A DNA stretch of 64,000 nt from Hyphomicrobiales bacterium. GTDB lineage: Bacteria > Pseudomonadota > Alphaproteobacteria > Rhizobiales > Rhizobiaceae. A model generated the notes under the pieces. The model was not told the DNA's origin and did not search any database. It was given only the letters and a program-made list of their open reading frames with translations. This document shows positions 8,304-16,918 of this stretch, in pieces (the first letter of the stretch is position 1; each line of letters opens with the position of its first letter). The translations under genes were made by a program, and so were the position numbers. The stretch is from NCBI GenBank assembly GCA_900465685.1, contig UEGR01000014.1, forward strand, positions 83,926-147,925, in the 5' to 3' direction.

Positions 8304-9002
8304 TCAAACGTGCAAGTAACGTTCCTTTATGTCCGGGGTGTTCAACAGCGCGGCGTTGTCACCGCTCCACACCACACGACCTTTTTCGATAACCACGTGA
8401 CGGTCTGCAAAGCGCGCCAGCGCATCGACATTCTTGTCGATGACGAGGATCGCTTCGCCCTCATCCTTGATGTTGCGCAGGCAGGACCAGATCTCTTCGC
8501 GCATCAGCGGCGACAATCCTTCCGTCGCCTCGTCCAGCACGACCATTTTCGGATTGGTCATCAGGGCGCGGCCAACGGCCAGCATCTGCTGCTCACCGCC
8601 GGAAAGCTGGTTGCCCATATTGCGCCGCCGTTCTTTCAGGCGCGGGAACATCCGGTAGATGCTCTCCAGCGTCCATTTGGACGAGCGGGCATCCGAGCGC
8701 CGGGTGGCCAACAGGTTTTCCTCAACGCTGAGCGTTGGAAATATCTGCCGCCCTTCCGGCACCAGCCCCAGCCCCTCGCGTGCAATCGCATGGGGCGGCT
8801 TGCCGGTAACATCCTGGCCATTGACGAAAACCTTGCCGCCCTTCGGTGGCAGCAAGCCGAAGATCGACTTGATGGTTGTGGTTTTGCCCATGCCGTTTCT
8901 GCCGAGGATCGTAACGACCTCTCCCGCTCCGACTTCAAAGTCGATGCCGAACAGAATGCGGGACTGGCCATAGGCGTTCTGGAGCCCTTCGACTTTCAGC
9001 AT
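8304..9002 (-). CDS. Branched-chain-type (HAAT) ABC transporter ATPase, LivF type
   Basis: The 232-residue protein is an ABC ATPase with Walker A GRNGMGKTT (~35), signature LSGGEQQML (~135) and Walker B MVVLDEATEGLSPL (~155). Length and the EGLSP segment are typical of LivF. It is the second ATPase of a five-gene importer and abuts the LivG-type gene (stop and start share a base). HAAT importers carry branched-chain amino acids but also aromatic acids, amides and urea. Here an aromatic cargo is inferred from the flanking CoA ligase and monooxygenases. Confidence 0.92.
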   Translation of the reverse strand: MLKVEGLQNAYGQSRILFGIDFEVGAGEVVTILGRNGMGKTTTIKSIFGLLPPKGGKVFVNGQDVTGKPPHAIAREGLGLVPEGRQIFPTLSVEENLLATRRSDARSSKWTLESIYRMFPRLKERRRNMGNQLSGGEQQMLAVGRALMTNPKMVVLDEATEGLSPLMREEIWSCLRNIKDEGEAILVIDKNVDALARFADRHVVIEKGRVVWSGDNAALLNTPDIKERYLHV

Positions 9003-9757
9003 TATGCGGCCTCCTCTTCACCGAGATAGGCGGCGCGCACGTCCGGATCGGAGCGCACGGCGTCGGGTGTTCCGGATGCGATCACGCGCCCGTAGACAAG
9101 CACACTCACCTGATCAGCCAGCGAGAAAACGGCATCCATGTCATGCTCGATCAGAACCAGCGTATGGGTCTGGCGCAGTGAGCGCATCAACTCGACCAGC
9201 ACCACGGATTCCTCGTGGCTGGTGCCAGCCAGTGGCTCGTCGAGCAACAGCATCTGCGCTTCGGTGGCGAGCGCGATGGCAATCTCAAGCTGGCGCTTTT
9301 CGCCATGAGAAAGCGCTCCGGCCCGGCGATGGGCGCGGTCGTCCAGCCGCACGCGGGCGAGTGCTGCCATGGCTTGCTCGTTGATCCCGGCTTCCTTGCT
9401 TGCCGCCTGAAAGAAGCGGAAGCTTGAGCCTGATCGCGCCTGAACGGCCAGCGCAACATTTTCCAGCACGCTGAAGCCCTCCAGAACCGAGGTGATCTGG
9501 AACGAGCGCGCAAGCCCCAGATGAACACGATCGGGCATGGCGAGACTGGAAATATCGCGGCCATTGAAAATCACCGAGCCACGGTCGCTTTTCAGATTGC
9601 CCGAAAGCTGGTGGATCAATGTGGTCTTGCCTGCGCCGTTCGGGCCGATCAGCGCGTAAATTTCGCCGCGTTTGACGGTGAGATTGACACCGTCCGTGAC
9701 CTTGAGCGCGCCAAAGCTTTTGTGCAGGTCATGGACCTGAAGAAGTTCATCCGACAT
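9002..9757 (-). CDS. HAAT-family ABC transporter ATPase, LivG type
   Basis: Starting at ATG 9757 (MSDELLQVHDLHKSFG), which has GGAGG five bases upstream, the protein has 251 residues. It has Walker A GPNGAGKTT, signature LSHGEKRQLEI, Walker B MLLLDEPLAG and the H-loop LIEHDMDAV. The LivG-type extension at the C terminus (SDPDVRAAYLGEEE) is present. The signature is LSHGE rather than LSGGE, as is common in LivG. The gene overlaps the upstream permease by 11 bp. It pairs with the LivF-type ATPase to energise the importer. Confidence 0.92.
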   Translation of the reverse strand: MSDELLQVHDLHKSFGALKVTDGVNLTVKRGEIYALIGPNGAGKTTLIHQLSGNLKSDRGSVIFNGRDISSLAMPDRVHLGLARSFQITSVLEGFSVLENVALAVQARSGSSFRFFQAASKEAGINEQAMAALARVRLDDRAHRRAGALSHGEKRQLEIAIALATEAQMLLLDEPLAGTSHEESVVLVELMRSLRQTHTLVLIEHDMDAVFSLADQVSVLVYGRVIASGTPDAVRSDPDVRAAYLGEEEAA

Positions 9758-10760
9758 CGGAACCTCCACGCAGCTTGCGGATCAGTCCGCCAATACCGTC
9801 GCGGCTGAACAGCACGACGAGAACGAGGAAAAGGCCGAGGCCGAGTTTCCAGTGCTCGGAAAAGTGAGCCAGTACTTCTTCCAGCACGATGAAGGCCGTT
9901 GCGCCGAGGACCGGGCCGATCAGCGTGCCCATGCCGCCCAGCACGACCATGACGATCAGTTCGCCGGAGCGCTGCCAGCTCATGAAGGCAGGTGAAACGA
10001 ACTGGATCTGGTTGGCCAGCAGAACACCTGCAATGGCCGCCGCCACACCGGCGATGACATAGGCGGTGAGCTGAAACGAGAAGGGCGAGAAGCCGATGGC
10101 GCGCATACGCACCGGATTATCCCGCGTTCCGCGCAGCACGCGACCGAACCTTGAATGCACCAGCATGCGGAAGGTGAGAAACGCCCCGACAAGCAGCGCC
10201 AGCACGAAATAGAATAGCACCAGATTGCCGGAAAGCAGCGTGTTGCCGAACAGCGTGGAACGCGACGACAGCGTCATTCCATCATCGCCGCCAAAGGCCG
10301 ACAGGGACACCATGAAGAAGAAGGCCATCTGACCAAAGGCCAGCGTGATCATGATGAAATAGACGCCGCTGGTTCTCAGCGAAATATAGCCTGTGACGAA
10401 GGCGAAGATCGCTGCGGCGACAACAGCCGCGACCAGCTGAAGGATAAGATCATCGATGCCATAGCTGGACAGGATGCCGACCGCATAAGCGCCGATCCCG
10501 ATATAGGCCGCATGACCAAACGAGACGAGCGCGCCGTAACCCATGATGAAGTTGAGCGAAAGCGCTGCCAGCGCAAAGATCATGATGCGGGTGACGATCA
10601 CCAGAAGAAAGCTGTCGCCGAGAGCGGACGCAAGAAGCGGAACGATTGCAAAGGCGGCGAAGACCAGCCACGGGCCTGCATCCAGCAAAGGCGATGGTCG
10701 GTTTTTGACCTTTTCCGGCATAGCGGTATCGCGGGTGCTGTTATGGGTAATCTCGCTCAT
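9747..10760 (-). CDS. HAAT-family ABC transporter permease, LivM type
   Basis: The 337-residue membrane protein has about ten hydrophobic segments and the family stretch SLNFIMGYGALVSFGHAAYIGIGAYAVGIL near residues 65-95. A conserved-type cytoplasmic loop GRVLRGTRDNPVRMRAIGF precedes the C-terminal half, and the ending GLGLFLVLVVLFSRDGIGGL is typical of LivM. ATG 10760 has GGGAGG upstream and overlaps the stop of the LivH-type gene by four bases. A second in-frame ATG 13 codons later is possible. Confidence 0.92.
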   Translation of the reverse strand: MSEITHNSTRDTAMPEKVKNRPSPLLDAGPWLVFAAFAIVPLLASALGDSFLLVIVTRIMIFALAALSLNFIMGYGALVSFGHAAYIGIGAYAVGILSSYGIDDLILQLVAAVVAAAIFAFVTGYISLRTSGVYFIMITLAFGQMAFFFMVSLSAFGGDDGMTLSSRSTLFGNTLLSGNLVLFYFVLALLVGAFLTFRMLVHSRFGRVLRGTRDNPVRMRAIGFSPFSFQLTAYVIAGVAAAIAGVLLANQIQFVSPAFMSWQRSGELIVMVVLGGMGTLIGPVLGATAFIVLEEVLAHFSEHWKLGLGLFLVLVVLFSRDGIGGLIRKLRGGSDVG

Positions 10761-11683
10761 CGCGTTCCTCCCTGTGCCGGGAAGAGACCGGTCGGGCGGA
10801 AATAGAGCACGGCTGCCATCAGAATATAGGTGAGCATCGGCACCAGCGTGCGGCCCATCTGGGAAGCGGCGGCCGGATCGAGCAGATTGCGGAGCAGCAT
10901 AGGCCCGAAGGTGCGGCCGAGCGTATCGACGAGGCCGACAGCGATGGCCGCAACAAAAGCGCCGCGCACCGAACCGACGCCGCCGATCACGATGACGACG
11001 AAGGTGAGGATCAGGATGGAATCGCCCATGCCCGGATCGACCGAGAGGATGGGGGAGACCATGCCGCCAGCAAAACCGGCAAGCATTGCGCCAAGTCCGA
11101 AGACCACCATGAACAGGCGACGGATATTGATGCCGAGCGCCGAGACCATATCGCCATTGGTTGCTCCGGCGCGCAGCAGCATGCCGATGCGCGTGTGATT
11201 GACAAGGACATAGAGACCTGCCGCCGTGAGAAGGCCAGCCGCAATGATCAGCAGGCGATAGACGGGATAGCGCAGGTTTCCAAAAAGCTGGATGGAGCCA
11301 GACAGGGATTCGGGCATCGGCACGCTGAGCGGCGCTGCGCCCCAGATGATCTTCACCAGTTCATTCACGATCAGGATCAGGCCGAAAGTCGCCAGAACCT
11401 GATCGAGATGGCTGCGTTCGTATAATCGTCGAAAGACCAGCACTTCCAGCACGATGCCGATGACAAGCGTGACGGGAAGGGCGATCAGGATGCCGTAGAA
11501 GAAACTGCCGGTCATGGCAGTGAAGGTCGCGGTCAGATAGGCGCCGACCATATAAAGAACGCCATGCGCCAGATTGATGAGGTCCATGACGCCGAAGATC
11601 AGCGTCAGCCCGGCGGCGACGAGAAAGAGCAAAATGCCAAACTGAATCCCGTTAAGGGACTGCAGCAGAAAAAGATTGAGCAT
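10757..11683 (-). CDS. HAAT-family ABC transporter permease, LivH type
   Basis: The 308-residue integral membrane protein has the LivH signature GVMDLINLAHGVLYMVGAY near residue 30 and the loop GINIRRLFMVVFGLGAMLAG near 195. Eight hydrophobic segments can be followed. It forms the channel with the LivM-type permease encoded next. The 120-bp gap between the binding-protein gene and this one contains a strong hairpin (11718-11744), probably setting the ratio of binding protein to permease. Confidence 0.92.
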   Translation of the reverse strand: MLNLFLLQSLNGIQFGILLFLVAAGLTLIFGVMDLINLAHGVLYMVGAYLTATFTAMTGSFFYGILIALPVTLVIGIVLEVLVFRRLYERSHLDQVLATFGLILIVNELVKIIWGAAPLSVPMPESLSGSIQLFGNLRYPVYRLLIIAAGLLTAAGLYVLVNHTRIGMLLRAGATNGDMVSALGINIRRLFMVVFGLGAMLAGFAGGMVSPILSVDPGMGDSILILTFVVIVIGGVGSVRGAFVAAIAVGLVDTLGRTFGPMLLRNLLDPAAASQMGRTLVPMLTYILMAAVLYFRPTGLFPAQGGTR

Positions 11684-11717
11684 GGGGGATGTCCGGAACT
11701 CGTTGTACTGAAGCCCG

Positions 11718-11744
11718 GTTCACGCCAGACGGGCTGGCGTGAAC
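11718..11744 (-). other. Intercistronic hairpin after the binding-protein gene
   Basis: A perfect 11-bp stem (11718-11728 with 11734-11744, loop ACGGG) lies 60-86 bp after the stop of the LivK-type gene on the minus strand. There is no T run, so it is more likely a 3' mRNA stabiliser or partial attenuator than a full terminator. Confidence 0.65.
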
Positions 11745-11803
11745 TGTTTCAGACTTGGAAATTGAGAAGACTGGGCTCATCGGAGCGCCCTTCTTCCACC
11801 GGG

Positions 11804-12973
11804 TTACATCTTGCATTCAGCTGCGTAGTTGTCCTTGTAGTCGTTGAAGACCGTTTCAACGTAGGACGTGGCGAACTGGCCGTCATCGCGCTTGACGACT
11901 TTGGTCAGGTAGAAATTCTGGATCGGAAAGTGGTTGTCGCCAAAGCTGAATTCACCGCGCGGCGAGGTGAATTTTGCGTCCTTCATGGCGGCCCGCAAGG
12001 CGTCCTTGTCGGCCAGATTGCCATTGACCTGTTTGACCGCCGCATCGATCAGCATGGCGGCATCATAGGCCTGTACGGCAAAGGTCGCCGGAATGCGCTT
12101 GAACTTGGCCTCATAGGCGGCGGCGAATTCCTTGGCGGGTGCGGAATCGAGATCCGGCGCCCAGTTCGAACCGGCGAAGAAGCCAACCGCTGCATCCTGC
12201 TGCGCAGGCAAGGTTGTCTCGTCCACGGTGAATGCCGAGAGGAACGGCGTGCCTTCAAGGCCGGCCTGACGATACTGCTTGACGAAATTCACGCCCATGC
12301 CGCCGGGCAGGAAAGCATAGACCGCGTCCGGCTGTTCAGCGGCGATCTGCGCCAGTTCCGCCGAATAATCCAGCTGGCCGAGCGGCACATAGATTTCCTG
12401 TGCGACCTGGTTCTTATAGGAGTGTTTGAAACCGGCGAGCGCGTCCTTGCCGGCCTGATAGTTCGGGGCGATCAGGAACACGCGCTGGTAATTCTGCTTT
12501 TCGGCATATTTGCCGGAAACTTCATGCATCTGGTCGTTCTGATAGGACGTCACGAACAGATTGGGATTGCAGTCCTTGCCGGCCAGATTGGACGTGCCTG
12601 CATTGGTCGAGATCAGGAATGCACCGGATTCAGTTGCCGGCTTGACGATTGCGTTCAGGACATTGGAGAAAATCGGCCCGATGACGAAATCCACCTTGTC
12701 GCGCTGGATCATCTGCTGGACCTTGTTGACGCCGATATCCGGCTTCTGCTCATCGTCCTGAACGATGATTTCAGCATCGAGGCCGCCGAGCTTGTTGCCC
12801 AGCTTGTCCATGGCGAGCAGAAAACCGTCGCGGGACTGTTCGCCCAGCAAGGCCGATGGCCCGCTTAGCGTATAGATCAAACCGATCTTGATCTTGCCGT
12901 CTTCGGCCTGCGCGGTTCCGTTCAACATGGTTGCGGCGAGCAGCGCCAGGGCTGCTTTCGTCGAAATTTTCAT
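11804..12973 (-). CDS. HAAT-family periplasmic substrate-binding protein, LivK type
   Basis: From ATG 12973 (AGGTGGA upstream) the protein has 389 residues. It has a Sec signal peptide MKISTKAALALLAATMLNGTAQA and a type I periplasmic binding fold (KIKIGLIYTLSGPSALLGEQ; later STNAGTSNLAGKDCNPN and VFLIAPNYQAGKD). Two Cys, in KDCNPN and near the end (AAECKM), could form a disulfide. It is the ligand selector of the importer and so fixes the pathway substrate. Related binding proteins in aromatic operons bind aryl carboxylates, but the binding residues cannot be assigned by eye. An in-frame TTG/ATG extension to 13033 would bury the signal peptide and is rejected. Confidence 0.9.
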   Translation of the reverse strand: MKISTKAALALLAATMLNGTAQAEDGKIKIGLIYTLSGPSALLGEQSRDGFLLAMDKLGNKLGGLDAEIIVQDDEQKPDIGVNKVQQMIQRDKVDFVIGPIFSNVLNAIVKPATESGAFLISTNAGTSNLAGKDCNPNLFVTSYQNDQMHEVSGKYAEKQNYQRVFLIAPNYQAGKDALAGFKHSYKNQVAQEIYVPLGQLDYSAELAQIAAEQPDAVYAFLPGGMGVNFVKQYRQAGLEGTPFLSAFTVDETTLPAQQDAAVGFFAGSNWAPDLDSAPAKEFAAAYEAKFKRIPATFAVQAYDAAMLIDAAVKQVNGNLADKDALRAAMKDAKFTSPRGEFSFGDNHFPIQNFYLTKVVKRDDGQFATSYVETVFNDYKDNYAAECKM

Positions 12974-13069
12974 TGTTCCACCTCGATTGCAGATTTTTGC
13001 TTTGTTTTCTTTTTCTTTCGCATTGTCCGACACAAAAGTGCGAAGCGCTTTTGCTCGAAATGCTTAATA

Positions 13070-13101
13070 CCCGGCAGATGTACTCCCATACATCTGCCGG
13101 G
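13070..13101 (-). other. Strong hairpin between cupin and binding-protein genes
   Basis: A perfect 13-bp stem (13070-13082 with 13089-13101, loop CTCCCA) lies just after the cupin stop codon. It lacks a T run on the minus strand. It may end part of the transcripts or protect the 3' end of the monooxygenase-cupin message. Confidence 0.6.
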
Positions 13102-13109
13102 CGGATGCA

Positions 13110-13556
13110 TTATTCTGCTGGCGCGGGCAAAAATTCAACCTCATGAGCCGGTGCAACGCGAACTATTTCAGCTGGATCACCGACATTGTTGATGCGAACG
13201 AACAGGTCCCAGAGTTTTGCGGTTGGCGAAACCCAGAAAACGCACTTCACCGGCTGTTCGGATTTGTTGAAAATGCCGTGCGATATGTTGCGCGGCAGGC
13301 AGACGAGATCGCCAGCTTCGGCAACCGCGTCCTTGCCGTCGAGCAGCAGGTCGAGTCGGCCTTCCAGCACATAGATGAATTCTTCCTGCGTGGTGTGGAT
13401 ATGCGGCGGAACGAAGGTGCCGGGAGGGAAGGTTGCATGCCACGACATGGAGCTTTCGCAGACATGCTTGGGCACATAGGTCTGGCCCAGAATGTGCCAG
13501 ACAACACCGTCCACAGAGGAACCGGATTTGGTCACGCCAGCTGGAAGATCAGTCAC
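13110..13556 (-). CDS. Small single-domain cupin protein
   Basis: The 148-residue protein has both cupin motifs. Motif 1 is FPPGTFVPPHIHTTQEEFIYVLEG (~43-66, with metal-ligand His, His and Glu) and motif 2 is GDLVCLPRNISHGIFNKSE (~82-100, last His). It is one compact beta barrel. Single-domain cupins in catabolic operons are dioxygenases, isomerases or ligand-binding accessory proteins. The gene lies between the FAD monooxygenase and the importer genes on the same strand, so it probably works on the hydroxylated product. Activity unassigned. Confidence 0.8.
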   Translation of the reverse strand: MTDLPAGVTKSGSSVDGVVWHILGQTYVPKHVCESSMSWHATFPPGTFVPPHIHTTQEEFIYVLEGRLDLLLDGKDAVAEAGDLVCLPRNISHGIFNKSEQPVKCVFWVSPTAKLWDLFVRINNVGDPAEIVRVAPAHEVEFLPAPAE

Positions 13557-13573
13557 TTGGATTCCCTTTCATG

Positions 13574-13620
13574 TGAGCGCATCCCGAAAAGTGTGAAACG
13601 GTTTTCGGAAAAGATGCGCG
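13574..13620. repeat. Partial Bru-RS-like palindromic repeat (left arm only)
   Basis: GTGAGCGCATCCCGAAAAGTGTGAAACGG-type arm followed by TTTTCGGAAAAGATGCGCG; GCGCATC...GATGCGC forms the stem. It is nearly identical to 54821-54866 (GCGCATCCCGAAAAGTGTG shared) but lacks the second arm. It sits between the monooxygenase stop and cupin start, within the operon. Confidence 0.7.
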
Positions 13621-13646
13621 TTTAGAAACTATTCAGACGCAAGCTT

Positions 13647-14900
13647 TCAGGCCGTCGCCCGGGTTACTTCCCGGTTGACCTGCTGTGTTGAAAAGCCTGC
13701 CTTTGCGGCATAGCCGCGAACAATCGCCTCGCGTTCGGCAAAGCTGATGACGCCATCCAGATCGGCAACACCGGATGGTGCGCGCCGTTCGACCTCATCG
13801 ATGACGCCTTCCGGACCGCCCAGCCGGTTAAGCCGGACGATTTCCGCCGTCGCGGGCAGCCGGATGGCCTGATAGGCGGCAAGCGCTGCGCGACCGTGTT
13901 CGGCGGCGGCCAGATGATCGGCAAGCGTGCGTGCGTCGATGATGGCCTGGCTCGCGCCGTTGGACCCGACCGGATACATCGGATGGGCGGCATCGCCGAT
14001 CAGCGCCACGCGGCCATCGGTCCACCAGCGGGCTGGATCGCGGTCGCACATGGGATATTCGAAGAATGTATCGGTTGCCCGCACCAGCGCGGCGAGATCC
14101 ACCACATTGATGCCGAATTTCTCGACATGCGGCATCAGCTCTTCATGCGTGCCACGACGGCTCCAATCCTCGCGCTTCGGCGCAGGCGAACCGTCGGCGC
14201 CCGGACGATAGGTGACGACCCAGTTATTGAGGATTTTGCCGGGCGTCGAGCCCTTGGCAATTGGGTAAAGCACCAGCTTATAGGTGAAGCCGCCCGCGAC
14301 GATCATTGTGCGACCGTCAAGGAACGGGTCGCTTTCAACCGCGCCGCGCCACATCATGACGCCGTTCCATTTAAGCCCCGCTTCGTTCGGGAACATCTGA
14401 TGCCGGATGACGGAGTGAATACCATCCGCGCCGATGACAATGTCGCCAGTTGCAGAAGCGATCTTCGACCCTTCGGCGAAATGCACTGTCGCCGAACCTT
14501 CGCTCTGGGCATAGCCGACACAGCGCTGGTTGGCGACGATGGCGTCTGGGCCGAGACGTTCAATCACGGCATCATAGAGCAGTTTCTGCAAATAGCCGCG
14601 ATGAATGGAAAACTGCGGCACATCATAGCCTGCATCCACGCCGCGCGGTTCGCGCCAGATTTCCTGGCCCTGCCGTGTGGCGTAAATCAGCTCGCGCGTG
14701 CGGATGCCGGTGGCGTCGAGTGCTGGCAGAAGACCGATCTCAGCCAGTTCGCGGATGGCGTGCGGAAGGACGTTGATACCAACGCCCAATTCGCGGACTT
14801 CAGGTGCTGCTTCGAAAATCTGGCAATCAATGCCCCGTGTATGCAGCATCAGTGCCATGGTGAGGCCGCCGATGCCTCCTCCGACGATAATCGCTTTCAT
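13647..14900 (-). CDS. FAD-dependent aromatic monooxygenase (group A flavoprotein, PhzS/salicylate-hydroxylase-like)
   Basis: The 417-residue protein is a group A flavin hydroxylase. The Rossmann FAD motif IVGGGIGGLTMALML is at the N terminus, the DG-type motif GDIVIGADGIHSVIR is near 165, and the second FAD motif ALIGDAAHPMYPVGSNGASQAI is near 300. Such enzymes use NAD(P)H and O2 to hydroxylate an aromatic acid, sometimes with decarboxylation. It is first in the 14900-5681 operon, divergent from an AraC regulator. The substrate is unknown; the CoA ligase and importer argue for an aryl carboxylate or a small N-heterocycle. Confidence 0.85.
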   Translation of the reverse strand: MKAIIVGGGIGGLTMALMLHTRGIDCQIFEAAPEVRELGVGINVLPHAIRELAEIGLLPALDATGIRTRELIYATRQGQEIWREPRGVDAGYDVPQFSIHRGYLQKLLYDAVIERLGPDAIVANQRCVGYAQSEGSATVHFAEGSKIASATGDIVIGADGIHSVIRHQMFPNEAGLKWNGVMMWRGAVESDPFLDGRTMIVAGGFTYKLVLYPIAKGSTPGKILNNWVVTYRPGADGSPAPKREDWSRRGTHEELMPHVEKFGINVVDLAALVRATDTFFEYPMCDRDPARWWTDGRVALIGDAAHPMYPVGSNGASQAIIDARTLADHLAAAEHGRAALAAYQAIRLPATAEIVRLNRLGGPEGVIDEVERRAPSGVADLDGVISFAEREAIVRGYAAKAGFSTQQVNREVTRATA

Positions 14901-15112
14901 TCGCGGTTCCTTTTCGTGGCTGCTCTCTGGCGCCTGGGACCAACGATAAAAGCGGGAATGGTGCTGTCTATCACCAAATCGCCATCCCTAACAGGAAACC
15001 GCCAGAAACGCGTTTTCCGGCAAAATTTTCACGGTGCTTGCGCTCTCGCTACGGCATGATACTTTAATCTTAAAATAAAATGCTCTCTAAATGAGATACG
15101 GGGAATATCGTG
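14901..15112. promoter_or_regulatory. Divergent promoter region of the catabolic operon and AraC gene
   Basis: This 212-bp gap separates the monooxygenase start from the AraC start and must carry both promoters. AAGCGGGAATG at 14950-14960 is identical to 4770-4780 upstream of the second catabolic operon. The right part (15058-15090) is AT-rich (CTTTAATCTTAAAATAAAAT). No second copy of the 11-mer 21 bp away was found here. Confidence 0.45.
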
Positions 15113-16069
15113 ATGCTGACTACGAGCTATATGCACCGGCTTTCGCCGTCCATCGATTCGTTCCAGGACACCATGTCCGGGCTGCTCCGGCCTTGCCGCA
15201 TCTCGAAAAAATCCAGCCGGACCTATCGCACGGAAGTCGCCCACGGGCGCATGCGGCCCTTCGGCCTGACGGCGATCCGCATTGGCGGCCACGCCCGCAT
15301 CGAAGTTGAAGCGCATAACGATATGACTTTGTTGCAGGTTCCGTTGCAGGGCATCTTCGTTTCGCGCGACCGGCGCGGTGACGAGCTGCTGTATCAGTCG
15401 GGCATGAATGCCCAGCTGGTCGACGCGCATTCGGCAATCGACCTTGAGTTTCACCCGTCCACGCGCATGCTGATCTTCAGCCTGAACGATACCCAGATCG
15501 ATATTCTGGGCGGCAAGGAATTCATCGAGCAGTTCACCCATAACAAGCGGGTTGTCTCGTTTGACACCCCGGTTGGCCATGCCTTCTATCAGCTGGCGCA
15601 TTTCGTCATGAACGAGATCGAGAAGGACAAGGAAGCCTTCTTCCATGGCGGTCTGTCGGAGCGGCTGGAAGACAGCTTGATGGCGTCGCTTGCGGCGGCG
15701 CTGGATACACAGCCACGCGCGAGACCGATGATGAGCGCGGTGCCGAGCTATGTCCAGCGCGCTGAAAAATTCATGCTCGACAATCTCGACAAGCAACTGA
15801 CCTTGCAGGAGCTTGTCGACGCAACGGGCACCAGTGCCCGTACCTTGCACCGCACCTTCCGCAGTGTCCGGGGCAACACGCCGCTCGGCGTGTTCAAGAA
15901 TATGCGGCTGGACAAGGTGCATGCAGAGCTTGCCCGTGGATATGCCGGGCCCGGCGATATTACACGCATCGCCATGGCCTGGGCGTTCAACCATATGGGC
16001 CTGTTTTCGGCCGATTACCGCCAGCGTTTCGGCTATCTTCCGTCTGAAACCGTGCGCCGCGCGCAGTAA
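15113..16069 (+). CDS. AraC-family transcriptional activator
   Basis: The 318-residue protein has an N-terminal sensor domain of the AraC-binding-2 type (~1-200; TLLQVPLQG, LEFHPSTRMLIF). A C-terminal double HTH follows (~220-318; DNLDKQLTLQELVDATGTSA, RTLHRTFRSVRGNTPLGVFK, AWAFNHMGLFSADYRQRFG). Such proteins usually activate adjacent catabolic genes on binding the substrate. ATG 15113 is preferred because GGGGAA lies 7 bases upstream; a GTG at 15110 directly before it is closer. It is divergent from the monooxygenase-importer operon, which it probably controls. Its stop lies 12 bp from that of the convergent IclR gene. Confidence 0.88.
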   Translation: MLTTSYMHRLSPSIDSFQDTMSGLLRPCRISKKSSRTYRTEVAHGRMRPFGLTAIRIGGHARIEVEAHNDMTLLQVPLQGIFVSRDRRGDELLYQSGMNAQLVDAHSAIDLEFHPSTRMLIFSLNDTQIDILGGKEFIEQFTHNKRVVSFDTPVGHAFYQLAHFVMNEIEKDKEAFFHGGLSERLEDSLMASLAAALDTQPRARPMMSAVPSYVQRAEKFMLDNLDKQLTLQELVDATGTSARTLHRTFRSVRGNTPLGVFKNMRLDKVHAELARGYAGPGDITRIAMAWAFNHMGLFSADYRQRFGYLPSETVRRAQ

Positions 16070-16081
16070 AGCTTCTAGCCG

Positions 16082-16918
16082 CTATCTGCGATTTGCCAGC
16101 GCCTGATTGGGCTGGCGCAGGCTCGGATCGAACGGGCTGATCTTGTGGGAAATGATCGCCGCTTCCCGGCGCAGCAGTTCCACGACGGTTTGCAGCCGCT
16201 GTTCGGTCAGGCGTGAGGCCAGCGTGCCGACGCTGAAGGCTGCCACGGCTTCGCCGCTATGGTCGAGAATGGGCACGCCGACGCCGGCCATGCCGTCGAT
16301 CATATTGAAGTTGAAGGTTGCAGCACCTGTCTTGCGCACGTCATCGATCAGGATACGCAGATCAACTTCGTCGATGGTGGACTTGTCCAGAATGCGGGGC
16401 ATGTTGAAGCGGATGATCGCTTCGCGCTCTTCTTCCGGCAGGAAGGCGAGAATGGCGAGACTGCCCTGGCCGATGCCAAGCGGAACCTTGCCGCCAATAT
16501 CACCGGTATAGGAGCGGATCGGAAATGGTCCCTCGACACGATCAAGACACACAGCATCGAAATTGCTGCGCACCAGCAGGAAAACCGTATCGTTGAACGT
16601 GGTCGACAGCCGCAGCAGCGACGGGCGCGCAATATTCAGTATTCCGTCGCGTTGCCGGGCCTGCGCTGCCATGGCGAAAAACTCCAGCGACAGGCGATAG
16701 GCCTTCTTGTCAGCGATCTGCTCGACAAGGTTTTCGGCAATCAATGTCTTCAGCAGACGATGGGTGGATGGCTGGCTCAATTCGAGATCGCGGGCCAGAT
16801 CGATCAGCCGCACGCCGTCCTCGGCGCTGACGGCCAGACCTTTCAAAATATGGATTGCCTTCACCAGACTTGAGTTGAGAGCAGCGCCAGATTTCGAATT
16901 CTCTGATATATCATCCAT
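16082..16918 (-). CDS. IclR-family transcriptional regulator
   Basis: The 278-residue protein has the IclR plan: an N-terminal wHTH (~18-80; ILKGLAVSAEDGVRLIDLAR, ELSQPSTHRLLKTLI) and a GAF-like effector domain (~95-255) with GKVPLGIGQGSLAILAFLPEEE and DGMAGVGVPILDHSGEAVAAFSVGT. It is divergent from the Pot-type importer/amine dehydrogenase operon across 348 bp and is its likely repressor or activator. IclR proteins often sense the substrate of the operon next door. Confidence 0.9.
   Translation of the reverse strand: MDDISENSKSGAALNSSLVKAIHILKGLAVSAEDGVRLIDLARDLELSQPSTHRLLKTLIAENLVEQIADKKAYRLSLEFFAMAAQARQRDGILNIARPSLLRLSTTFNDTVFLLVRSNFDAVCLDRVEGPFPIRSYTGDIGGKVPLGIGQGSLAILAFLPEEEREAIIRFNMPRILDKSTIDEVDLRILIDDVRKTGAATFNFNMIDGMAGVGVPILDHSGEAVAAFSVGTLASRLTEQRLQTVVELLRREAAIISHKISPFDPSLRQPNQALANRR

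Noticed and set aside
13896..15059. 387-codon plus-strand open frame
   Set aside because: Antisense to the FAD monooxygenase and its promoter region; no recognisable domain.
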